Part shown: one piece after another, positions 37,101 through 49,100 of the stretch
Position numbering within the stretch: position 1 is the first letter of the stretch
Layout: the number at the start of each line of letters is the position of its first letter
Assembly: GCA_018398805.1 (NCBI GenBank)
Contig: JAGFBZ010002342.1
Location: forward strand, 52,501 to 116,500
DNA: 64,000 nucleotides
Direction of reading: 5' to 3'
Source: Hirundichthys speculiger
Taxonomy: Eukaryota > Chordata > Actinopteri > Beloniformes > Exocoetidae
Translations under genes and position numbers: made by a program
The notes under the pieces: generated by a model
Databases searched by the model: none
Seen by the model: the letters and a program-made list of their open reading frames with translations, nothing else
What the model was told of the DNA's origin: nothing

Positions 37101-40100
37101 AAAGCAGAAAGAAAGAAACATGAAGTTTAAACCATCACTGATTTAAACTTCAAATCATTCTGATGGAGGGAAGCCTCGATCACAATGGTGAAGGTGAGAT
37201 CCCCTGAAGATGGATAAGCTTGGAGCACTGATGAGGACCTAGAGTATCACAGTTCTATTCAAAATAATGGCAATGTAAACTTCCTGTAATATTAAAAAAA
37301 AATACATTTGTCACATGTTTTTTCACGTTTTGATTTGTAAAATAGTGTGGAGTGTTTCCAATACATTTGCATGAACTGAAATAAAAGCTATTACAGGGAT
37401 TTTGAGCTTGACTCACTAAAAAAAACAAACAAAAAAAAACCACTGGTATTATTTTGGACACAACTGTCTATTTTTAAATGAGATGTAGCTTTGGTATATT
37501 GCCAACTTCAATGTCTCTCTCCCTGGCTTTCAGATAATATGGGCAGACTGACATTTGAAGAGAAGCAGCTAAAGTAAAAACAGTGGAATTGCAGTGCTTG
37601 TGAACAACAGACGGTGTAATCTGGGACATGCTGCTGTGAAACATAATTTCTTCAGCCTGGATATTGAACTGTTAGCTTTAAGTTTTCATCCATATAGCCA
37701 GTATATATCAGAAAGTCAGTCATTTACAGCTTACTGAAGGCAAAGAGAGAGATAAATAAAAGGGGACTGCAGCATTTATAGTCCAGCCTGATCTGGTGGG
37801 GACACCTAATGATTTTGGGGTTCAGGCCCTATGACAGCCTGGGTGTGTTACTTTAAATCTGACCAGAAGTGAGCATATGAACAGCAGTATGATTGCATAC
37901 CAATAAATAAGAGGTCTACAGATACAATATTTTCTTTGAGAATATTGTTATAAAAGTACAGAAAAGCTCAGAGAGAGAGAGCTGCATAGTGTCTTTGTAG
38001 ACCTTGAGAAAGACCATGACAAGGTGCCGAGGGGAACTATGGTCCTGTATGAGGAAGTCTGAAGTAGAACAGAATTATGGTAGAGTGGTGGAAGACATGT
38101 ATGAAAGCTGTAAGACAGTGGTGAGGTGTGCTGTAGGTGTAACAGAGAAGTTTAAGGTGGAGGTGGGATGCATCAAGGACCGGCTCTGGGTCCCTTCTTG
38201 TTTGCTATGGTGATGGACAGACTGACAGATGAAGTTAGAAAGGAATCTCCATGAACTATGATGTTTGCAAATGGTATTGGGATCTGTAGTGAGAACAGGA
38301 AAGAGGGCTAGGAAAGTATAGAGAGGTGGAGGAATGCCCTGGAAAGGAGAGATATAAAGGTTAGTTGTGGAATAGTGAGGTTACAGGGAGCAGAGATAAA
38401 GTAGATTGGATTTTGAGCACTTATGGTCAACAGTCCAGAGCAATGGAGAGTGTGGAAAAAAGGTGAAGAAGTTGGACTTGAAGGAGAAAAGTACCAGGTG
38501 TGATAAAAGAGTATCAGCATGAAATGAAAGGTGTAAAAGATGGTGGTGAGACCTCCAATGGTGTCTGGTTTAGAGACTGTAAATGACATGCCAGTCGCTG
38601 TGAATTTTGGACAAATGCTGGTCAAAGGAACATGATTTTGGTTACGTTATGTGGTGTATTTTGTCAATCCTTATTAGATCAGCCTGAGATTCACACAGAA
38701 TATATTCATAAATGTTGTCCTTCACCATATAACGTTTCATAGATTGATGTCCAATAGCTCCTGTGTTATTCACTGTAAAACACTAAGTGGGTCGTTCTGC
38801 CACACAAAAATGTGAAAGATTTATCAATATCCTCCGCACCGGGGAGGGGATGAAAGATTAAAGTCTAAAAGGTAAAGGTAATTGTTGGCCAGTGTTAGAA
38901 TCAAAGAACAGCAGTAATGTCCTCAGTTTTTCTGGTTGATGTAAGAACAGAAGAGCATTGCAGTAGTCAAGTCTGCTGGAGATGAAGGCTGGATGAACAT
39001 CTGTCACTCTGCTCCACGGTTATAATAGTTTGGGATTTTCCATTAGTTTTAGTTTTTGTTTAGTTTTTAGTTTAGTTTTTCAAATTCAGTTAGTTTTAAT
39101 TCATTTTTAGAGCAGCTTTGTTAGTTTTTAATTCATTTTCATTTTGAAATACTTAGTTTTAGTTTAGTTTTTATTAGTTTCAGTGTTAGTTTTAGTTTTA
39201 TTTTGTAAATTAGGGTTGTAATTTTGGTTGGAGTGAAGCACTGAACTTTTTGAAGGCTATCCAATCACATAGTCGTGTTTACATTCTGGTCTCAATAAAC
39301 ATATTTATCAATGCATCTTCCCTCTTGTGGTGTTCCTGCGTATTTACTGACCAGCAGCTATCTGGTCTCCATGGAAACAGTCCATTATAGTTGCTGTTTT
39401 CTCCCGTTCCTTCCCAACGCTGACTGGCCTGCAGCTGTAGCTTCTCTTTCCAGGGGGCTAGCTTAGGCTAGCTTATCCAGGTAGTCTTGGTTGGCCTTCT
39501 TTCCAGGGGGCTAGCTTAGGCTAGCTTATCCAGCTAGTCTTGGTTGGCCTTCTTTCCAGGGGGCTAGCTTAGGCTAGCTTATCCAGTCTTGGTTCCTTCT
39601 TTCAGGGGGCTAGCTTAGCTTATCCACTAATTGGTTGCTTCTTTCAGGGGCTAGCTTAGGCTAGCTTATCCAGCTGGTCTTGGTTCGCCTTCTTTCCAGG
39701 GGGCTAGCTTAGGCTAGCTTATCCAGCTAGTCTTGGTTAGCCTTCTTTCCAGGGGGCTAGCTTAGGCTAGCTTATCCAGCTAATCTTGGTTAGCTTCTTT
39801 CCAGGAGGCTAGCTTAGGCTAGCTTATCCAGCTAGTCTTGGTTAGCCTTCTTGTGTGAGCTTTTCAAATGGACTTTCAGATTCGTGGGTTTTTTTCTCCG
39901 TCAGAAGTATTCCACACATTGTATCACCTGCTTCTACAACAAGGCTCTTATTTTTATCGTTAACACAGTCATAGTCAAAAAAATCCCAAATAGGACTTTT
40001 TTTGCAGTTGTTGTACGGCAGAGCGAAGTTAATAGACGTTTATGAGGAAAAAAAATTACAAACACGAAAACGAAGGACGTTCTTGACATTATTATATTTA

Positions 40101-43100
40101 ATTTTAGTTCGTTTTATAAACACATAATACAGTTTCAGTTAGTTATCGTTTTTTAAAAAACTCTGGTTTTTATTTTATTTCAGTTAACGAAAATGTTTTT
40201 TCAATTCTAGCTTTTGTTATTTCGTTCGTTTTCGTTAACGATAATAACCTTGCTCCGGACATCAGAACTCCGACTCTCCATATTTGTTTGAGGTGATAAA
40301 AAGCTGTTTTCGTTACAACATTGATGGTGGCAACTTAAAATTCAGATCTGAGTAGATTCCAAACATGTTTTTTGTCTTCATACTTCTACATTCAAGTTGG
40401 ACAGCAACTTTTATTCTTTTCATTTTATTGCCAAAAAGAACTATTTCTTTATTGTCTTTATTCCAATTTGCGTTGGAAGGCAGTGGCGATGGGGGCTGCT
40501 TGCAGCTTTAATTAACTTTTTATTTCCATTATTTCATGATATGTGAATTTATTATTTGTTGTGGTAATTTATTAATTGAATAGTTAGAGTTATAATAATT
40601 AGACAATTATTAGATTAATTACTTTAATCTGAACACTTCCACATATAATTCACTGGAACGCCTCTAAAAGTTTGGTTTTGAAGCCAAAATGCAATATTAT
40701 AGCATGATTGTCTTTTTGTGGTTATGTAAAGTTTAAGTAATAAGTGAAATTTGCGTGTCTGGGTTCATGTGGCGTGAGCTGAGTATTTGGCGAGTTAAAT
40801 TCCCAGCAGCACCGTGGTCCTGTGATCACAGCTCTGTACCGCTCGCTCCTCAGCTCTTGATTATTGGAGAATAACTTGTACTCAGCAGGGCAGATTATTG
40901 CAAAATAACTGTCTCTTTGTTGCTATTTAATACCATCCATGACCGTGACTATGTGCTACTCTCACATGTGTGATACCTGCCTCATAGCAACCATTTAAAG
41001 GAGCCCAGTGGCCTTGGCGACAGAACAGTCCTGTGCTTCAACCCACGCCCCCCTTCCTCGTCCTGCAGCTCAATCTGCAGGATCAGGCTGGTAATCTCAT
41101 AGTCTTTCCCCAGGGGGCCTTCTTATTGGGCCAGGGCTTTCCCTACATGGCGCCTTATTGGGTGAGAGCTCTCTCATTTTCAGAGTCAGACGACTAAGCC
41201 GGGGCCAATGGGGAGTCTGTGATGATGCTGAGTTTGGGTCTGTGTGGTGTCGTAAGTCCTCATTTTCCCTTTAAATACCACGAAGCTTTCCACATGCCAC
41301 ACAAAATGAAATGTATTCAGGCCAAAAGGATACAATTCTGTTCATTCATAGCTAAATAATGACAAGAATACAAGTATCACCAAAAAGAAATCACCAATCC
41401 ATAACCCTGGCCTTTGAAGTTCTACACTCTTTTACTATTCTAAATGTAAAAGTCATGAAAGTTGCGTACATCCAAATGTGTGAAATAAAGTGGCCCTGAC
41501 ATTTGTACAGGGTTTTTAAAGCCAGTAGCAGTGCCCGTTCAACTGTGTGCTGGCTAAACTTGCAGAACATTGACTCGCCGGACACACAATAATCTCGGAG
41601 AAACCGCTCTGTCCTGGACCTGGGAAGTAAGCCGGTTGGTCTCTTTCGCTTCTTCGCCAGTTTCTCAGATGGCCGCTTCAGCTTTTTTTTTTTTTTTTTT
41701 TAATGAGGAAAGCGGGGGCAGGAGGGGAGTGTCCCCACCTTTTAGTGACCCCTCTTGGAACAATTTTTCGAAAGAAAAGTTCCTTTTAGTCCGGGAGAAA
41801 AAAATAAAATTTTATGCAAATTGCCATTCAGTTCTGTTATATTGCGAAGAAGTGATAAAGTGAATTCCGTTTTTTAATCTCCAATTTCGTGATCGCGGAT
41901 TCCATAAAGGCCCTACCCTCGCCACTGGCGACAAGGCAGAAAAAAACGGTCGAAATGGTCAAATTTTGGTCGCATTTGGCGACCAGTTAGTCGCCATTTT
42001 ATGCCCTGAAATAGGTCACAAGGAATACAAGAAACAAGGATTACAAAAAAACAAGGAGAACTTTTAGACAAAACAAGTCCAAAACTAAACCTGGTCCATG
42101 ACCGCTGCACACAATTGCAATGGGTCTATAATTGGAGAGACCGCTTAATTAGGAATAATACCTGATGGAAAAAGATGCCTCTACAGGGGTTGACATGAAA
42201 ATCCAAAGGTAAGATTACACTTTTTATATTATGTGATATACTGGTTCTGGAGGCAGTATATCACATATACTGGTTCTGGAGGCAGTATATCACATATACT
42301 GGTTCTGGAGGCAGTATATCACATATACTGGTTCTGGAGGCAGTATATCACATATACTGGTTCTGGAGGCAGTATATCACATATACTGGTTCTGGAGGCA
42401 GGCATTTAGGTGGATCAGGGACCTCTGGCACTGAAAGCCTCTGTTTCATGCCCCATGTTATACAGGACAAACAAGAAAACATACATTTGCACACCTTCTT
42501 GGGTTTATATAGTGGGATGTCTATATACAACCTCATCTCCAGGGCAACCTTGTTCCACTCTGTAACAGCCTGTCTGTCTGCATCAGATCAATTTTTGTAA
42601 TCAAGCCATTGATATTTTTAGAAACACATTCTGAATCTTAAATTTGTGAAATGCCTGCTGTATAAATATCTATGTGTTATATTTCAAATTTGTTTTCATG
42701 TTTAAAACACGTGTTTTCAATGTATCTGCATATTGTTAAATTAAAAGGCATTAATTGATGTAAAGCCTGAGAATGAAAAACAATATTTATAAGCACTCAT
42801 TTAGGAAGCACATGTGTATAGAGACAAAAGCAGATTTTGTTTGTACCAACGAAAAATTCAACAACTAACATTTTCATGAATGCCAAAACACTTGCTCTGG
42901 TTACAGTTAGGGCTGCACGATTATGGAAAAAATGATAATCACGATTATTTGGATCAAAATCACGATTACGATTATTAATCAAGATTATTCAACAATAAAA
43001 AATATTTTTTGTTCAGAATGTTATTTAAAATCACGATATGAAATGTAACCAAGAAAGTATTGCATAAGGGATGGACAAATTATATAAAAGGCAATAGCAT

Positions 43101-46100
43101 GAAACTTAGGCGGTCCTAGAGATTTTTAGCCATAAACACCAGCCTGTAAACATGTCTTAGCTTCAAGAACGCCCAAAGGCAGGTCACTACATTGTCCCCT
43201 ACACTACATTGTACATGGTCACGATTAATCACGATTTTCAAAATTTTAATCATGGCAACCAAAAATCATGATTTCGATTATTTTTCGATTAATTGTGCAG
43301 CCCTAGTTACAGTTTATGCATAAATTCCCTTCTGCTCATGTTTCATGAATGTCCAGTCTCTCTCTCTGCTCTTTTTCTGCAGCTGTAGCTCTGCAATGTG
43401 GTTTTGTATTGTTTTATTGTAAAATGTATGGATGCCTCTAAAAAGATCTTAAAGGGAGAATACATTACACTAAAATCTCAACCCAAACAATCCAATTAGG
43501 TTTGAGACTTTGTTCTTTTGTTAATCTATTATCTATGTCTGCTTAATCTTGTACAAGGTCACAGGGATCTGCTGGATACTATCCCGGCTCTCTTCAGGTG
43601 AAAGGCAGGGTACACCTGGACAGGTGTACCCTACCACTCATGCTCATTCCTATGGGCAATTTAGAATCATCAATTCATCTTTTTGAGAAACATTGTTTTA
43701 AAAAAATTCAATGATTTTAATTATGCATTTGTTGGGGGCATTACCATAGAATACGGTGACACCCATGACAAAGATGTCCAGGGTTGACCGATAAAATTGA
43801 TTGTCCGCGAGCCATTAACTTCTGATGTTCATGTAACAACTACAGTAATCGCGGTCTCAGTACATCGTGGAAGTTTCAAAAATATTCATTAAAAAAAATA
43901 TATATTCAAAAAAGAATTTCTCTTCTCCAATCCTTTGTTTGAAAAAAAAAAAGCGTGCGAGGCTGAAGTGAAACACATCACATCAAGAACGAGACAAAGG
44001 GCAACAGGGACCTACAAGGGCCGACAGGGGAGGCCCCATGAACGAATATCGAGGCCTGTGATTGGCTGCTACGACGGTCATTACTGTGCCGTCGGTTGTC
44101 TGTACGCTGATTGGCTGACACGCGTCCCCGCATCTCCCATCTCAGCCACGCACAGAGGAGAGATCGTCAAAGCGAGTGTACGTTCAGTAAATTTTGCGTA
44201 CGTGCGTACATGTATAGTGTATGTACATATACATGTACATGTACATCCACATCGCGGTTTTTACCATTTGCGCAAAGTGTGAAGGATTACGGTATTGTGA
44301 CAAAAAGATGTGCTTTTGTCCCACCCCCCATTTTGAGCAAAAAAAAAAAGAAAGAAAAAGAAATTGGAAATATCGTGGAACATAATATGGTATATAGAAA
44401 TAAATTTTGGTACTGTATTTAATTTCCGCTTAGAGAAACTTGTTATTATTACAAAGAACCCCATGGCAATTGGATTTTAGATGCAACAGCTCTGTTACTT
44501 GAGAACAAAGCAGTCTCGGACGGTTCAGGAAACTGTTTTGTGAGATGGGAAGCCCGTTGCCCTTCGGGGGACAGACTTGCCGATTGTTAAGAAGGAGCTA
44601 TTGGCTGTGTGACACACAAAGTCTAAGTCCTTATTTAAGGCTGTCTGGCCTCACTGCGGGAGTCAGATTAGCTTTAAGGGGCCACACACATACAGAAGTT
44701 TCACAAGCTGTGAAAAGAGTCGTTAATGAATTGACAATGTTAAAAAAAATGTATAATAGAAACTAAGGGAATTATGTTTTAGTGTGGGCACAGCTAAACA
44801 AAACAGTGTCTGTGTGTTTTTGTGGTATTAGAGGTTGGAGGTTCTTGTAAAGTTAATTCCTTTAAAACAGGAGCCTGGGATGCAGTAGGAAATAAGCCTT
44901 TGTGTCAAAAGCCATCAGACAGGTAGAGAAAGGGAGCCCTGCTGAGGTTTTTACTAACTAAAACAAACAGTGCAACCTGCCGTACATCCTTAATATAATA
45001 TAACCTGCATCTCTGAAATGTGTCCCTTAGTGGCAGAGACAGTAGAGGGGAGGATATAATGTTTTATGAGATTTATCAACAATGAACGGGCATCCTCAAA
45101 AAGCCACTTGCTTGGATGTACTGCAAAGACAATAAAGCTGCAATTTGTCCAACAGAGCCTGTACCCCAGTGTGGACATTTAACCCTGTCCTTTCAGACTC
45201 AGGAATGTGAGGAATCCTTGCTTGACCATTAGATTGTAAAAGAATGGCTCTGTTTCTGAAGGAACAACATGAAATGTTGGCAGTGGGGAGTGATTGTCCG
45301 GGTGCTTTCTCTTTGATGCTTTTTATTCTTCTGTGTTTGGCCATGAGTGAAAAAAACGGTGAAAAGTTAGGGTTTTGGTTAGTTGATGCTCTTTGTGTGG
45401 ATTCCCCCTCTATATGGGTGATCATAAGGCTTCTTTATCTTGCCAAGAGGCAAAAAAAACTAACTTCTAATGGAGAAAAAAAAAAAGAAAATTTAAAATA
45501 GATCAAAATCAAAGTCTCAAGAGCTGTTATACAGCCTGGGCTGTATAACAACCAACGGTCCTTATTTAGTAGGCTCTTGCCGATTGTGCTAGCATAATTT
45601 TTGGCACAATCTGAGTAATTGAGCATAATTTTTGCCCTTTTTCCAAAAGTAGCACTGCTAGCATAATCCATATATTTTCTTGTCTTAATAGCACAATTTT
45701 AGAATAATTCAAAGAAAACGAAGATCTCAGCTACTAAAAACGATAGATTACTATTAACAGTTGGTTCCACTTCCTATTTTGCGATTGATTTTTTAGTTGT
45801 GTTGAGATACCGCGGGAATTCGATGAAACGGAACCGGAAGTATGTGTCTCGGTTCCCAGACTCCTTAGTCTTTCTCCCAGTGCTCGTTTCAAAATGGCGG
45901 CCGCTATCCGCGGATAGTTATCCGCCGTATAGGCCTAGCCACCGGATAAAGTTACCAAGGTTTTGAACAACCGGGCCCAGAACGTCAGGGCCAGAGTTAA
46001 TTAAATACATTTTCAAACTTGTCTTGTGAGTTGTGAAGTTTGTGCACAGAATAATTTTTTGCTCTTATCAAACTCGGTCTCGTGATTGGATTACGTTGCA

Positions 46101-49100
46101 GGTGCCAGCTGTTTTTACTGAACTTGGAAAATTCCAGTTTTTCATATTGTGCACCTGCAACTTGGAATAGCATGCAGAACTATTTAAAGCTGTCATTTTT
46201 ATCCATAGGGCAATTTAAATCTTTAACTTTATCACATTTTACTTCTAGTTGTTTCTGTTTTACCTGATAAGCCTGATAAAGCACTACCCCAGTACTAAAG
46301 CACTACCCCGGTACTAAAGCACTACCCCGGTACTAAAGCACTATCCCAGTACTAAAGCACTACCCCGGTACTAAAGCACTATCCTGGTACTAAAGCACTA
46401 CCCCGTACTAAAGCCTACTAAAAGCACCCCGGTACTAAAGCCCCCCGGTACTAAAGCCTACTACCCGGGTACTAAAGCACTACCCGGTACTACTAAAGCA
46501 CTACCCCTACTAAAGCACTACCCCGGTACTAAAGCACTACCCCGGCTAAAAGCCACTACCCCGGTACTAAGCACTACCCCTACCGGTACTAAAGCACTAC
46601 CCCGGTACTAAAGCACTACCCCGGTACTAAAGCACTACCCCGGTACTAAAGCACTACCCCGGTACTAAAGCACTACCCCGGTACTAAAGCACTACCCCGG
46701 TACTAAAGCACTACCCCGGTACTAAAGCACTACCCCGGTACTAAAGCACTACCCCGGTACTAAAGCACTACCCCGGTACTAAAGCACTACCCCGGTACTA
46801 AAGCACTACCCCGGTACTAAAGCACTACCCCAGTACTAAAGCACTATCCCGGTACTAAAGCACTACCCCCGTACTAAAGCACTACCCCAGGTACTAAAGC
46901 ACTACCCCAGTACTAAAGCACTATCCCGGTACTAAAGCACTATCCCGGTACTAAAGCACTACCCCGGTACTAAAGCACTACCCCAGTACTAAAGCACTAT
47001 CCCAGTACTAAAGCACTACCCCGGTACTAAAGCACTACCCCAGTACTAAAGCACTATCCCGGTACTAAAGCACTACCAGTACTAAAGCCTACTCCGGTAC
47101 TAAGCCTAACTAAAGCACTACCGGTACTAAAGCACTATCCGGTACTAAAGCACTATCCCAGTATTAAAGCACTACCCCGGTACTAAAGCACTATCCCGGT
47201 ACTAAAGCACTACCCCGGTACTAAAGCACTATCCCGGTACTAAAGCACTACCCCGGTACTAAAGCACTACCCCGGTACTAAAGCACTACCCCAGTACTAA
47301 AGCACTACCCCAGTACTAAAGCACTATCCCGGTACTAAAGCACTACCCCAGTACTAAAGCTACTCCGGTACTAAAGCACTATCCCGGTACTAAAGCACTA
47401 CCCCGGTACTAAAGCACTACCCCGGTACTAAAGCACTACCCCGGTACTAAAGCACTACCCCGTACTAAAGCACTATCCCGTACTAAAGCACTACCCCGGT
47501 ACTAAAGCACTACCCCCGGTACTAAAGCACTATCCCCGGTACTAAAGCACTACCCCTACTAAAGCCGGTACGAAAGCACTACCCCGGTACTAAAGCACTA
47601 CCCCAGTACTAACGGTACTAAAGCACTATCCCGGTACTAAAGCGCTACTCCGGTACTAAAGCACTACCCCGGTACTAAAGCACTACCCCGGTACTAAAGC
47701 ACTACCCCAGTACTAAAACACTACCCCGGTACTAAAGCACTATCCCGGTACTAAAAGCACTACCCCGGTACTAAAACACTATCCCGGTACTAAAGCACTA
47801 CCCCGGTACTAAAACACTACCCCGGTACTAAAGCACTATCCCGGTACTAAAACACTACCCCGGTACTAAAGCACTACCCCAGTACTAAAGCACTACCCCG
47901 GTACTAAAACACTACCCTGGTACTAAAGCACTACCCCGGTACTAAAACACTACCCCGGTACTAAAGCACTACCCCGGTACTAAAACACTACCCCGGTACT
48001 AAAACACTACTGTCACTACTGTGAAGTGCTGTCTGTCTGCCAATCCTTTTTGGATTCATTTTTCAAACACAGATCAGGACAAAACATCAATTTTCTTTAG
48101 TTGGACCAAAGAAAAGATGTCATACTAATTGTCATTAGAGATGTTAGGCTTTTAAACCCAGGTAATAGTTTCAAAAACTTGAACTTGCTTGAGCCCCTCC
48201 CCATTTTTTCCACATAGTCACATACTAGTCTCTGCAGAGTGTAGGTTATGTTCTTTTTGTTTGGCAGAAATGGCAGAATTCACAGAGAATCCCCTCTCAA
48301 CAGTTGCTTGTCCATAAAAGAGCACAAGGATCATCTCGGCCAAACATTTTCTCTGCAAAGAAAATATCCAGAAGTGTATGGAGCCCTGTTTGGGTCATAA
48401 TTCAATGAATAAATTAGTCTATTATTATGAAATACGGGCGTTTATTAATATGAAATACTTATCCATTATTATGAAATATGTCCCATTATTATGAAATATA
48501 TTTCTATTATTATTTAATCTTAGTTTATTGCATAATAGTTTATTTTAGAATGGCTTCTTTTATTTAAGAATTCGTTTTTACATAATGGCTTTGTTTTTTC
48601 ATAAGAATGAGCTTTTACATAATAATGACATTTTGCCAGTGGGCGGGACCAGTGGTTGACCTGCACGCTCATTGGCTGATCCTTCTCCATTCTACGCTCT
48701 GACATCGACTAGTTTTGGCCGTGAGGTCCCGTTAGCAGCGGGCCGTGGCGTCATCAAGGTGCGCTCCTAGTCCGATTGTAGCTATGCTAGCTTGGACTGA
48801 GCTACGGGAAACCCAGGTTAGCAGACAATATCGAAAATGATAATTTATCAGACGATACTATTTTGACCCGATTTGACAATTCACTGTTCTGTTGCTTATG
48901 CCTGAATGAAAGAGCAGCCAATCACATAAATGGCTCCGCCCCCTCTGCTGTGATTGACACACAAATCATTCTTATGAAAAAAAAAGCCATTATTATGTAA
49001 AAGCTCATTCTTATGAAAAATGAAACCATTATCATAATATTGGGAAATATTTCATAATAATAAACGGCTGTATTTCATAATAATAGACTAATTTATTCAT

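Noticed and set aside
45780..45960. CpG-containing block with AAATGGCGGCCGC resembling a promoter
   Set aside because: Short, no adjoining open frame or exon on either strand; could be an LTR or repeat piece. Not enough to call.
46272..48007. CRISPR-like regular repeats
   Set aside because: No unique spacers between units; this is a head-to-tail satellite in a vertebrate genome. The same applies to 51096-52656 and 58590-60870.
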